Source: Cyathus striatus
Lineage: Eukaryota; Basidiomycota; Agaricomycetes; Agaricales; Nidulariaceae
Length of the DNA: 64,000 nucleotides
Assembly (NCBI GenBank): GCA_025738555.1
Contig: JAOVFP010000001.1
Location: forward strand, 1,426,001 to 1,490,000
Direction of reading: 5' to 3'
The notes beneath the pieces are model-generated. The model worked only from the letters and a program-made list of their open reading frames with translations, was not told where the DNA came from and did not search any database. Each line of letters begins with the position of its first letter. Position 1 is the first letter of the stretch. Of the stretch, positions 11,669 through 23,503 are shown piece after piece. Made by a program: the position numbers and the translations under genes.

Positions 11669-12797
11669 GGAACATTATGTAATTGATCATTTTGAACCTT
11701 AGACCATTCAACCACTTCGTATTTAGCGTCTATGCGTACACGCTCGGCGCGCGACATGAGAGGGTGTGAGCTGCTTGGAATATATTTGATTAAGCATCCT
11801 CTTTCTTGTCGTGATTTTTTACTGATTAGTTACTAGAGCCGTCCCCAGATGGCCCTTCGTGTTTCTTCCCGATACATCCCAGGCCCCTCAGATCAAGAAT
11901 AGAATGCTCAATGCACATCAAAAACTGCGCTGGTTATTGTTAGAAAATCAATAAATCACCATTTTGTACGTGGGCAGCTCGTAAGCATTTTGAACTCGTT
12001 GAATTATCCGGCTTAAAATTGTAGTCTTAGATCTATATATTTCTTGCGAGGGCCTTAAAGATGACTATGAGGACTTCATACTCGTATCGACATCACTAAT
12101 ACCTATCTTCAACCGCCTCCTTCACAAGCTTGCATGCCTTTGGTAATTTTGATGAATCAATAGATCATTATATTCGGTGTCATTGATAGGTATTGTGAGG
12201 TTTCTTGGCATGGTTGTGGGAAGTCAGGATATATGGAGAGGGCGGGGGCACGGGCTGTGGAGAGGTAGGGGATGAGGATAGTATTGAGTTCGGGATGGGG
12301 GGAGGATGGGGAGGAGGAGGAAAGAAAGGAGGAAGGGAAGAGAATGGCGAGGAGAGGCACATACTCTCTCATCAGAAAATCCCAGCTCGAATGTGCGCAT
12401 TCAATGCGTAATGACACACCGAACACTGTAGACTTTCTGCCTCCAGATATATCGCGCCATAGTAATGTCCAGGTACATTGGGGGAGCATGAAAGCGGCGA
12501 AAAGGCCGTGACAGTGATGACAGGAAAATACAGAGAAAGCTGTGAGATAAAACAGCAGTGCTATAGCAGTTTGAAATAACGAGTAACGGAAGAATGCAAA
12601 TCTTTGCTGATATATATGTCATAGCTACTATTTTTCCCCACCGTATACCCGTATACGGCCGTTAAATCCACCGTCCGTACCGTCAGCATCCTCTGATTTT
12701 CCATATACGGTACGGATACGGCTCAACTGTACCCGTATACTACCCGTAACAATACGGCCGTGTACCGTTTACGGACGGGTGCAGCCCTATATCCGAG

Positions 12798-15200
12798 GAG
12801 CGGGAATGGGAGCGGTTCAGCCTCAATGAATGTATGAAGTTCGACTTTGAATATGATATTTGTTGTAGTTATGTGAGATTTGTAGTTTGAAGAAAGAGGT
12901 TCGAGGAGGAGCGTGTACAACGAGTAAGTGGCTTAGAATATACAAACTCATACGATAAGATAAGATAGGATAGGGATGTATCGTTTTATCACTAAATTCG
13001 CATGGTTCGAGCTCTGCAGTCCAGACTCATCGATCATCACTCCTCTTCCCGAATCTTTCGAATTGTCCTCCACTACCTTGCACCACGCACTTGCAATTGA
13101 CGACCAACGCCTAAAATCACAACTCACTATCTTGAATGATCATCCCACTCTCGGAAGAGGACGTCGACGCTCGGGCCCAACCTCACGGTTTCGAGATGTA
13201 ATGATGAACCCGAACTATTGCACTGCCTAACCTACGTGGATAGAGGGAGTTGTAGGTTCGTAGTTCTTCATCCACAGTGGCTCGACTACTTACCTTGACA
13301 TGCCACAATTATTCTTCAAGTTCAATTTTTTAAAGTATACGACTCACTTCGTAACGAAGATCTGAAACCTGTGACGCAGAGCACTCCACTGTGCACACTT
13401 GGTTGGGCCCCATCTACCAGGACGGCACCTTCTGCATACCTTTAGCCACAACGACCTCTGTATGCATGAAGACGAGCAATGTGACGTATTCCGCAGAGGA
13501 GGCCAGAGGGTAGGATAGAAGCTGATGTGTTGACGACTCGCTCCGACTGTGTATGATGAACGGTATGCCCCAGACCATCTTCTCGCTTTTCTCTCAACTA
13601 ACCTTCGGCGTTCTGTCGTACAGTACACATCTATCGCATCCCATATACTACCATCTGAACTCTCAAGGCATCCTTACATGATACTAGCAGCCACCGCTCA
13701 ATCACTGCCGTACCTCGCCAGATTCCGATTCCACCGTACCTGAAGCCCATCGATCACCTAATACCCTCCATTTACATCTCCACAGACATGTATACACCTC
13801 CACCTGCCCCATCCACCAAGATAAGGCCCGATGACGTGGCGCAATCAGCACCTCATTCGCACCGGCAACCTTGTCGTACTTTAGAGGACTTGGAGATCGA
13901 GCGATAAGGAAAGTGCTTGGGGCGATAGATAGAGGTGGTACTGCAGGGAAATGTGGCTGCGACGGATAGAGGGAGTGTTGAGGGCACGGTGGATTCGGCG
14001 TATACGTGACAACTCGCTTGAATTGTGCACGATGAACGGAACGTACGTACCTCGCAATAACTTTTCGTATTCTTCTCACTGACTAGTTAGTTCCACAGGG
14101 TGCTAACTAGAGCCGTATGTCATGGAATGCACATGGTATCGTACTGCAACTAAGGCCTACCGCCTTGTGTCCTTCCAAGCGACGTATCGCGTATGTCCTG
14201 CATCCCTTCGTGTCGTAAATCATCCCCTGTCCTTTTACGACACCTGTATGAAAAGTTGGCTCGATGACGTGGCACATCTTCGTGCTCGTCCTCTACCACG
14301 TACTGTTGGAGCTCGAGTGACAGATGAGGCTTGAGCGAAGATGGATGCTAATAGCCTTTGGGGTATTCGCAGGGTGACTAGAGTGGAGAGGCCACTGAGG
14401 TGCTTGTATGATGACCCGCTTGGATCGTGTACGATGAACGGTATGTGCTGTACCTCAAGTACCTCAGTCAATGTTCGTCTTCTCACTTAATCCCAAAGGA
14501 TACCAACTCTCGCCGTTCTTTTTGTGCAGTTCACAGCGGCATATACAATCATACGTACTTCGTACTTTAACTTTCAAGCAATCGTCGTGGGACATCGGTT
14601 GTGGGCATCTCTCCATCGTCGTCACGAGTTCCCTCTGCGATACCGGAAGTCCGTCTTGCAGCTACGCATGTACTACCCATTACGATTATGTTTTCCTTAT
14701 CGACAGTAATGAACTCGATCGTCTTTTTGGAAGACTCGGCCCGATGATGTGATACATCCTCGCAACATCCTCGTCCTCGGTAACCTACTTGTACTTTCCT
14801 ATCGTTGGAAGATAGGGCGATGATGACGAAGGTAGAAGTGCTAGGCTGCGGGGTATTGGGTGGGTGACTAGGGGTAGCGGAAGACAAGTGACGACTTGTT
14901 TGGATTGCTTACGATGAAATGGGACGTAATGTAGCTCTGGCGGTGTATCGCCTTCTCACTTCCACAGGGTGGGTATCACGGACCATCTGAACTCCCAGGC
15001 CAACTCCACGATCTCAATTCCAGTGTGACTTGAAGAAAGCGAGGAGTACATACACTGACGAAACTAAGGCCCCTTCCCGTACGTATCACGATCTCCAGTA
15101 GTAAGGAGCCGGGCGTGGGGCAGAGAAGGAGGGAATAAAGGAAATAAATGTTAAGAGGTTGTAGTGGGGCGGGCAATCTAGGTCACCTCCGGATGTATCC
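12798..15200. repeat. Complex repeat CR, copy 1 (internal units about 400-480 bp)
   Basis: This copy shares sequence with 19090-19640, 21107-22920 and 27300-29780. It opens with a GATGTATCG...CACTAAATTCGCA..GTTCGA segment. It then carries repeated units marked by ACTCGCT(T/C)...GATGAACGG (about 13553, 14030, 14430, 14909), a GATGACGTGGCACATC block and a GAGCGAT(A)GAT.G block. Short open frames occur on both strands but are not conserved between units, so I do not call genes. Confidence 0.6.
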
Positions 15201-16860
15201 TGCGGCTTTTACTCCACTTTTAGTTACATATGTAGTCGAGTAAGTCAGATTGTTGACGAGAGTCGATTTCTACGTTTTAAAAGCATACATAACGATTTCG
15301 GCCAACTTCTGCTGTGTAGAAGGCGCCGGCGGACGAGGATACCCGCTGCCAAAGACAGTGTCAGTGTAACGTTTGAGTCGTTCATAAACCACGGGAATGA
15401 TGTAGTGACTACGCAATGATACGTCTACGGTCAATCGACGGTCTATGTCATGTACTATGCAATTAGCAGACTCGTCGCTTTATATAGGCATTTCACTTCG
15501 AATTCCAACGGTACATTATCAGCTAACCTCCTTCAAGCGCTACGCATTGGGTGGTTCCTTGCTTGGGAATGTCAGTCAATATTCAGTACCTTGGGATTTA
15601 CAATGTTCGATGATAGTAAACGGCAAGGGGCTTCCAACATCCCAGAAGCATGGCCTCAACATGGTCCTCCATCCCGCTGTCACCCTTCTATATACACTAT
15701 CATCTTCTGCCGCTTAACTTGCAGCTGTGTTCATATGATCGAATCCACTCGCATCGATTTATTATCGCCCTTTGCACTGTACCATCACTGATGTATCATT
15801 GAATCTGCGATCTACCGTTGGGCGTCATAGCGTGTTCTCAATGTGCCATACCATACGACCAAATGGGAGACAACAGTGTTAGATCCACGATATTACTGAT
15901 ATTCTCGTGTCATATGCCGTATATTTGTTATCAAGTTATCAAAAAGATATGATGGATATGTGTCACAACCAGATAGATATAGCTTGATTATATGATGAAG
16001 CACACCCTCAGAAATTTGCTTAAATACAGGATGAGTGTGGATAAAATCAATCACCACTTTGCAACAACTGTGTCCTGAACCCCAATACATGGCCTTTTCG
16101 AATGCAAGAAATTTTGTCATGAATCAACCCACTGTGATTGATAGATCAATTCACTATGGGAATACACAGGTGAATTGTCTCAATATGACTGTATAGTTTC
16201 TTATTTTTTCAATTGCAGTTAATTTGAGATGACAAGTGTATTTTTTGTGAACATCAACTGCAGAAGTGGAGAGACTTGTCGCAGTACAGTGGCAATGTAT
16301 CACTTACCTCCTCAGTTCAAATTGGTCACATATATATTGGTGCTCAATATAGTATAGGTATACTATTTTACCAAACTAAATGATTGCTTGAGTGCACCCT
16401 GTTAGTTACCTTACAACCACGCTTTGGTTAACATTAGAAATTATAGCAGAGTATTTATTCTCTATTCTGAGTTGTAATTTACAGTAAACATGCTATTCAA
16501 AAGCTCAATGCGCAGTCCTTAGGTCTCGCTTTAGTGATCCTGTGTATACTAAATGTCTGAAACCGAGATTGTATTATATGACCAAGAAGCCGCAGTGCCG
16601 GACGCCGGAGCTCAATTAAATACATTTGATAGTTAGTCACGCGCACGTAAGCAACTTTTGTAATATTTCCGCCACACTTCCGCCTTCCGCAACGTGAACG
16701 TGTCCCTGCTATCACTTGCCAGTTACCAGTCCCACCAACAGTATCTCCCATCTATGAGAAGTGTAGATGCCACCAGAACCGGAAATTATTTGTATTGCGC
16801 TTACTGACTAATGTCTTGACTTTTGGTATCAATTTGGATGTTCGCCGTTTCTAAGGCGCG
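15201..16860. other. No gene recognised
   Basis: Mixed-composition DNA with short open frames on both strands, none with a recognisable domain, start context or codon pattern. The last 100 bases belong to the promoter region of the SDR gene. Confidence 0.4.
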
Positions 16861-16865
16861 GCATA

Positions 16866-16882
16866 AAATATATAAAGAGCGA
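16866..16882 (+). promoter_or_regulatory. TATA-type promoter element of the SDR gene
   Basis: AAAATATATAAAGAG lies about 90-100 bases upstream of the SDR start codon, a usual distance for a fungal core promoter. Confidence 0.45.
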
Positions 16883-16966
16883 GGACGACACTCTTATCGT
16901 CTGTACGTTGTCCCCAGTAATCTTTTCTACATCCTATCTCAATACTTCAAAGCAAGTAAATCAACG

Positions 16967-18033
16967 ATGTCCCCGAAAGTTTGGCTCGGTATGACCACGC
17001 TATGTAATTTTATTAAAGTACTGACATTATGGCAGTTACTGGATCCTCAAGTGGCCTCGGCCTTTCCGTTGTCAAACATGTACTCTCCAAGGGCGACATC
17101 GCTGTAGCAACGCTCAGGAAGCCCGAAGCTCTTTCTGAACTGACTACACAATACGGCCCATCCCAGCTTCTCGTGGTGAAGCTAGACGTTGCAAAGCCAG
17201 ACGAAATCTCCTCCGCATTCGCCGTTGCAATAGAGAAATTTGGACGCATCGATGTCGTCTACAATAACGCTGGCTATGGGTTTCTCTCAGAGTTCGAATC
17301 CGCTCCCGATGACCTTGCTAGAAACATGTTCGAAGTGAACTTTTGGGGAGCTGCGAATGTCTCGAGGAGGCTATTCGGGTTTTCCGTGATGTTAACAAGC
17401 CTTCCGGGGGAAGCTTGTTACAAGCGTCTTCTGGAGCTGGGGTTACCGGTACCCCTACCTGTTCTTATTACAGTGCCTCGTAAGTTTCCATATTTTATCC
17501 ATATCTATAAAGAATTAAAACTCAATGATTAAACTACTATAGAAAGTTCGGTAATGAATTTATTCGATATAACCGAATGTTTGTCGTGGCTAACTACTTC
17601 GATAGCACTTGTAGGATTAAGTGAAGCAATTGCAAAAGAGGTTGATCCGTCATGGAACATCAAGGTAATCCTCTTCTGTGGTTAACTCTATTTGCTTCTC
17701 AGACTTCTCTATCAATTACAGGTCGTAATCCTCGACATCGGAGGTTTCAAAACACGAGGACTAGATCCAGGAGTCCTAACTGTAGTCCCTCAACTTCCAC
17801 AATACACAAACACGACTTCGTTTATACGTTCGTTATTAACTGAACATAAAGAGCAAGTCAGTGTTGGGGATAGTGACAAGGCTGGAAGGGAGATTCATAG
17901 GATCGCTTATGACGATGATGCTCCTCTCCATGTTTCTTTCGGCCTTGATAGTATCGAGGGTACAAAGGGGAAGATTGAACTTCTGAAGGATAATGTGGAG
18001 AAATCGGTTGTTTATTGTGCTGATTTGAAGTAG
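16967..18033 (+). CDS. Short-chain dehydrogenase/reductase (SDR), frameshifted
   Basis: A classical SDR oxidoreductase using NAD(P)(H); substrate unknown. Predicted exons are 16967-16988, 17036-17479, 17543-17550, 17606-17664 and 17722-18033. The introns are 47-63 nt, each GT...AG, and the fourth acceptor was chosen because it gives KFALVGLSEA. Motifs in order are the cofactor-binding TGSSSGLG (residues 9-16), NNAGYGF, the catalytic YSASK pair, and then KEVDPSWNIKVVILDIGGF, where classical SDRs have a P-G motif. At about 17368-17372 (TCGAGGAGGC) one G is missing relative to the paralogue at 2410 (CGAGGGAAGC). This breaks exon 2; the frame needed afterwards reads EAIRVFRDVNKPSGG. It is either a real lesion or a sequencing indel, and everything else looks functional. 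Confidence 0.8.
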
Positions 18034-19089
18034 ATGAATATTTCAGCCTTTATAGTAGGATTGAATGACATTATATCTTATCGAGCATTTCAAGTACTTC
18101 GCTGAACAGTGAAGTCTGCGTTAAGATGTGTTCAGCACTAAGGGAGTCGCAGCAGAAGAAATGTTAATGACGGCTATGATCGATGGCTCACCTAATTGCG
18201 ACATGAGTACGTACCGCTGCTGAGAGTTATTAGGATAGAAGTTCTGGGAACGTACTGATTAAAGTGATTTATTTATTCTTAGAATTGCGCTAATAAGCGT
18301 TCATGCGACTTTACAACCGAACTACCGAAACGAACCACTAAAGAGCCTCAGAAATGTCGCTAAGCGCTCATGCTCGCTCACAAATGAATCCGTGCAACTG
18401 AAATTCAGCACAAAAAGTAACCGAACAACCGTGAAGTTGTTGAATCAGCTGTGGTGCAGGGCACTTAGTCACCACTACTTTTGTACAACTTTCATAGAGC
18501 CGTGGGAAGTACTTTTTCCCTTATTCCTCTAGCCAAAATGCTTCTTTTGAGCAGAGGAACAAAATGGCTAGACAGAATTTCCAAAATAAATGTGGAATGG
18601 TGCCGATCAAACCATAAGGTCACCTAGTTATAAGAGCATGAAATTCATCTAATAAGCCAAGTGGGCTTGGGTTTTATTTAAACTAGTCAATACCTTGAAT
18701 AAGTATGAATAATGCGGGCTTCACCGTTCAATTCTGTACATTTCCCCACTCCCTTTCAAGAATATAAAAAAGGCACAGCGATAGTTCTATTGGCCGCCCA
18801 CGTGATCGTAATACTAAGTGTAACAGTGACACTCTATCCGATTGACCTAAGCTGGCTGAACTGAACCCCAGAATTACGTGTTCGGATGGTACGAAGCTCA
18901 AATGGTAAAACAATTGGAAGAACACACCCATACAAGATACTTGCAACTTTTACGATACAATCAAAAATTCAGAGACTTCAAGCTTCAAGCTTCAAGCTCC
19001 AACTCTAAGTTCTCTATAAGTATAGAACAAGTATAGAATGTGTAAAATTATGTCACACCTAGTCACAAGAGTTCAATACTCGGATTGAT
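18034..19089. other. Intergenic DNA with tRNA-Lys-like heads
   Basis: No gene supported. It contains tRNA-Lys-like heads at 18618-18670 and 19049-19102 and a partial one at about 18812-18858. A short perfect triplication of CTTCAAG-type sequence is near 18975-18995. Confidence 0.4.
18618..18670 (-). repeat. tRNA-Lys-like repeat head
   Basis: The plus strand reads GTCACCTAGTTATAAGAGCA...AAGCCAAGTGGGCTTGG. It is very close to the copies at 3969-4021 and 27236-27290. Confidence 0.6.
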
Positions 19090-19640
19090 CATTAGTCCAG
19101 GATGTGATTAATATTGTGTGAATGTATGAAGTTCATCTGTGAATATGTTTTTTTTTGCGCGTGAAATTGGCTGTATGGACTATGGAGGAGGTGCTTTGAA
19201 AGAGCTATGATAGATAGGGATGTATCGGCTGGATCCATCACTAAAGTCGCACGGTTCAAACTCGACACCATCACTTGATTCGATCTCCTGCAAGCACTCT
19301 TGTCCTCCTCCACCATGGGCCTCGCTCTTGCCTCAGACTTATGACAACTGGCGCGAACTGCTACGAGTACCGTGACTACGACTTAATTTCTCGAATCGAG
19401 AGACTTGATAAGGACATCACCACTGAACGCACATGGTTTCGATTGACAAGATGAGCGTTCGAATCGACATAATTGCTCGGCCTAGCCTACGTGGATGTCG
19501 ACATACAGGCGTCGACGTGAGTGGATTGAGTGGGATTCTAAGAACGATAAGAAGACTAAGGGATGGGATGGAAGTTGATGCATTGAGGACTCGCCGTGGC
19601 ACCGAGGAGGTTTGAGCTTGAAGCTTGAAATTTGAAAGCT
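19049..19640. repeat. Complex repeat CR, copy 2 (truncated) with tRNA-Lys-like head
   Basis: It begins with a tRNA-Lys-like head (19049-19102, plus-strand CACACCTAGTCACAAGAG). It then has the CR opening segment (GGGATGTATCGGCTGGATC, CGCACGGTTCAAACTCG) and part of a unit (GATGGAAGTTGATGCATTGAGGACTCGC). It ends just before the gene at 19776. Confidence 0.55.
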
Positions 19641-19689
19641 TGAAGTGCAACGAGGCTGCGGAGTCGAATCGGGATTCTAATGTAATTGA

Positions 19690-19702
19690 CCATATATAAA
19701 AG
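19690..19702 (+). promoter_or_regulatory. TATA box of the 19776 gene
   Basis: CCATATATAAAAG lies about 80 bases upstream of the ATG at 19776. This supports the long gene start over internal ones such as the ATG at 20082. Confidence 0.5.
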
Positions 19703-19775
19703 CTAGATGGTTCAAACGTTCAATTATGCCAATTCTGACTCCTAGTGTCTTCATTCACATTTCTTAACACCCGAA

Positions 19776-20487
19776 ATGCCTTGGTCTCTTGATGTTTCCA
19801 TATATTGTGCCTTGGTAGAATCAGAGCAATTAGAATATGGTGTTCTCTACAATGCGGTCTTACGGGAATGTTTCAAGTCGACGTCCCCACGGCTCCATCC
19901 ATTCAGTCAAAGCCCTATCTGCTCACCATTCCACTTTTGCCTCCCAACCGATCCCTCTCTCCCAGTCGGTCCCTCTGGCTGTCCAACCTTCAAACGTCTT
20001 CGCAGCTACGAGGTTGTGGTGGATATGCAGCTGAAAGGCGCTCTCTTGTTTGTGGCGACTAAACCTGTAAAGTTTCTTACAATGCCGAACAAGCGTAAAG
20101 TCGCGGACGAAGAAATGCGGGAACGCCTTCAACAATTGTCGCTGTGTTCGACTCGAGTTCCCAAGCTCTTTGGGGTTTGCGCATTCGGCAGGAACTTTGC
20201 CTTCTATAAATACGATCGAGTTACTGGCGAGATTACGCCCCCGAAGATTCCTCAGCCTGATTCCGTTGATGAAACCGTTGACACAGCCCCAATCGAGTGG
20301 TGGAGCACAAGCGTGATGGATGAGGATGGGCGGGCAAAGTTCCTTGAACTTGTTGAGGAAGTCAAGAGTATGGTTAATGAATTACTGTATGTTTCGATAC
20401 ATTGCATATTTACTTATTGGTCTCCTCACTCTCATGTTCAGCCCTGTGGGGCCGAGTTCCTCGATGTTGTTGGAAGACACTTCGTAA
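19776..20487 (+). CDS. Uncharacterised agaricomycete protein, about 220 residues
   Basis: The start at 19776 is chosen from the TATA box and a CCGAAATGCC context. Exon 1 runs to about 20383 (donor GTATGTTTCG) and the acceptor is TGTTCAG at 20441. Exon 2 then ends in frame at TAA 20485-20487 with GPSSSMLLEDTS. The C-terminal half (LCSTRVPKLFGVCAFGRNFAFY, TGEITPPKIP, APIEWWSTSVMDEDGRAKFL, EEVKSMVNEL) resembles a pattern I associate with uncharacterised agaricomycete proteins (a short beta-rich segment, then a WxxDV-like and a helical segment). I cannot name the family or a function. The first 100 residues look low in coding character and may hide an unpredicted intron or an alternative start at 20082. 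Confidence 0.55.
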
Positions 20488-21106
20488 AAACAAAGTAAGT
20501 AGTTTAATATGTGCTTCTGACCCCCCCATTGAAGTTAACGTACTCCCCAGCGCCCCTACATTTCTTGACTCTATCTCGACATCCGAACATTGATTTTATC
20601 GTCTTCAAATTTTGAATCTCTTGACTCTATCTTGACATCCGAACATTGACAAGCGTTTTGTTGGTGGAGATGGAACTATCTGGCAAATGTCGGGTACGTC
20701 TTTCATTTTTTTTGTTTATGAGATAAATAGTGATTCAAATCAGATAAAAGTGCCAGAAAATAATTGCGTGAATCATGAAGTCAGAAGAGGAGGGCGAGGA
20801 TAGTATGGAACAGGTGTTGTAGTTTTTCGGGGGCTTTAAGGTCATCAAAGTCGCAGACTCTTATTTACCTAGACGGGCATATCTACTATACCGCAACATT
20901 TCTGTGGTACGAGTAGAGAGGCAATAAGAAGTACTACGCATTAATATACTTTCTGTTTCCACATAAAGTAGTCAATACCTTCAAAAAGGATGAACAATGC
21001 CAGAAACCTACTGCACGTATACCTAAGACTGTAATCTGTTAAATAGTAAAAGGATAGACTCTCCAACTACACCACTAAAGTAAAAATCTTTGCTACATTC
21101 TTCTAC
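20488..21106. other. No gene; short direct repeat downstream of the 19776 gene
   Basis: TCTTGACTCTATC(T/C) followed by GACATCCGAACATTGA occurs twice in a row (about 20564-20596 and 20619-20650). A GTAAGTAG donor-like site at 20495 hints at alternative 3' splicing. Nothing else is recognised. Confidence 0.35.
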
Positions 21107-22920
21107 AATAAGTCGTTAGAGGACACTTCAAGTATCCGGTTGTGCTAGTCACGCTTTCTTGTTATCCGAGTGTGCACTATTATGTGCTTTGTAGGAACTA
21201 CAGTATGATAAAATAAGATAGCTCGGGTTCCATCTCCGATTTCGCACGGTTCAAACTCGTTCGATCTCCACCGAATCCTGTTGTCCTCCCTCCACCTATC
21301 CACCTATCCGCCCATCCACCTCACTCTTGCCTTAGACCTTTGAATTTGACGACTGACGCAAACCGCTACGAGTACCGCGACTGTGGCCCACTTCTCGACA
21401 AGGACATCTCCACCGACGCGCACCGCTCGAATCGACGTTATTGTCAGCCTAGCCTAGCTATACAGGTGACGACCGTGGGTGGATGTTGATAGAGAGGAGT
21501 TTTAGGTTCGTAATACATAATTCTTCATCATGAGTGTATCGTGCTGGACTAACTCTACAGCCACAACCGGTACACCACAGATTACTTATATGGGTCTATG
21601 CACCTGAAACTTAGCCCTTCAACTATTCACCAGCATAGGCTCTACTTCGTATCGGGCATATGAACCCTACTTAGAGTACCCCCGGATACCTGGATCGACG
21701 ACGCTGGCACCTTCAGTCTATGACCTGTGATACCGAGCTCAAATCTCAAATCATCCGACTTATAGGTGTTCGGAGTATCTGCTGCAGCAAAGACGAACAA
21801 GGGTTGAGAGTTTAAAGATGATAAAGTGGCTGAGGGTGGGATGGAAGTTGACACGTTCGCGACTCGCTTGCGTATCATAAACGGTACGTCTCACAGCAGC
21901 TGTTCATCTTCCTCTCGCCCAACCCACACAGTTCTTTCGTGCAGTGCGCGTCGCAGCGCGTATGCGGTCATATGAACTTCCAAGCCTTCTATGTGGGACT
22001 TTTGAGATCTCTATCAGCGTTCAACGCGCTGCAACTTCATAATTTAATATTCGACACTATCCTGCGGATGCTGCATCTACGACCTGCGACCGTCCTTTGT
22101 AGACTATCATACATCTCTACCCGTCCCATCTACGAAGACAGGACTCGATGACATGGCATATCCTCGTCCTCTCCCGCTACCTTATCATGCTTTCGTTTCG
22201 TGTCATTAGAGCTTGAGAGATAGATGGAGGTGCTACTGCGGGGTATCTTGGAAGATGGTTAGAGGGAATGAAACCCGTTCTGCGGCGGCTGCATCTATTA
22301 CCACCCGTCTATGTCCTTTGTAGACAGCCTACGAAAACTCTACGATGTCTTAGCACGATGACGAGGTACATCCAGCACCTCGTTCTTATTAGCAATCTTA
22401 TTGTATTTTCTCATCGTTGGAGCTTGCACGATGAATGGGCCTTGGGCGAAGAGGAGGTTTTAGGTAGCCAGGGTATCGCACAAACTTGCTTGGATTGCGT
22501 ATGATGCCAATGAACTGTATGTCTCAGATCACGTTTTGCATTCCTCTCGCTTAATTCCAAAGGTCCTGTCTCTAACTGTTCGTTTTGTACAGTGTTTGTC
22601 GCTCGCGTTGCAACATATTTACGGCACTGTATGAACTTCGAAGCCATTTTTGGGACACGAAGGAGGGAGCGCTCGTCGGATGGTGCTATCTCGAAGCACC
22701 TTATGATCATACTGTACATCACGAATCTTTTTGACATGCGACGCATTTATCGTTTAGGCTACACGGGATTCTCTATGGACTGGATCTCCAGCTCCAGCGC
22801 CGTCAACATTTGTAGATCGCATATGAAAGCTCAATCGATTTCAAGAGAGGTAGGGAACATGTGTATTCACTGCGTTCTGTGACTTGTGGTATAGAAGGAT
22901 GAATGAGGTCGAATCCATTG
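21107..22920. repeat. Complex repeat CR, copy 3
   Basis: Starts with a degenerate tRNA-Lys-like head (21107-21160) related to 8387-8440. It is followed by the CR opening (ATTTCGCACGGTTCAAACTCG), the GCAAACCGCTACGAGTACCG block shared with 19350, and at least two units (about 21880 and 22500). The short frames inside are not consistent between copies. Confidence 0.6.
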
Positions 22921-23503
22921 ATCTGGAGTGTTATGTAGTCCTGGCTCTTGAGTCTGTTCATCGTCACTGATGGACATGTGTTGTGTGAAATGAATCGAAG
23001 ATGTCAAACATGTTCTATTATAATAACTTCCTATCTCACGTTCGCCTGAATTCGGTGATAAATATCATATAGGCGCTACCATGTTCGAGTCTTGAGTGCT
23101 GACTTATAAATACAAGATCGATAAGTTAGTGCTACACCGGCTTTGAGATACACTTAGTGACTATGAACTGGTCTGCATAATGTCTAAAGTACAGTAGTTT
23201 GCTATAATTTACATGCAGTTTGTCAAATACAATTCAATAACTCATGGTCCGGTGGAGGTCGAAGAAGACTCAAGTGCTGGTTTGTCGCTTGTTGGGGAAT
23301 TCCCATGTCATAGTATTGTAACGCCAGCGCGGGGTCATGAATAAAAATAGACAATCAGATACCGTGTACACATGGAAAGCTATAAAGACATTGTCAATTT
23401 GTTCATAACTGAAGTCTATCTTGCCCATCATTCAAGTGCTTCACCCCATCTATCGCTCCAGTTGCCAAAAAACTTACTCAAACTTTATCTACTTATTGAC
23501 AGC
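22921..23503 (+). promoter_or_regulatory. Leader/promoter shared with the NLR gene
   Basis: From AACGCCAGCGCGGG to GGAAAGCTATAAAGA (about 23321-23387), this matches the segment upstream of the NB-ARC/TPR gene (about 30371-30437). The shared TATAAAG at about 23381 is the likely core promoter, about 120 bases before the ATG at 23504. An in-frame ATG at 23372 lies upstream of this TATA element and is therefore unlikely to be the start. Confidence 0.55.

Larger units (their letters stand above)
8485..12789. mobile_element. hAT-type DNA transposon, non-autonomous, about 4.3 kb
   Basis: The ends are inverted TAGGGCTGCAC at 8485-8495 and GTGCAGCCCTA at 12779-12789, the form typical of hAT elements. 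They are flanked by a perfect 8-bp duplication TATCCGAG (8477-8484 and 12790-12797), the hAT target-duplication length. Both subterminal regions are dense in CCGTATACGG and CGGTACGG palindromes (8496-8527 and 12637-12778), as expected for transposase-binding repeats. I find no transposase frame inside. The interior is built of nested inverted repeats (8555-10000 and 10001-11668) plus about 1 kb without genes. The element sits between parts of another repeat whose flanks resemble 21107-21240. Confidence 0.85.

Noticed and set aside
12157..12511. Pro/Ser-rich or Gly/Glu-rich proteins
   Set aside because: A purine-rich low-complexity stretch open on both strands inside the hAT element; no start context or domain.
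13344..15176. Several 60-125 residue frames in the complex repeat
   Set aside because: Not conserved among the four repeat copies, and open on both strands without introns or motifs.
23372..23503. N-terminal extension of the TPR-only gene from the ATG at 23372
   Set aside because: The ATG lies just before the TATAAAG shared with the NLR promoter, so it would not be in the transcript.
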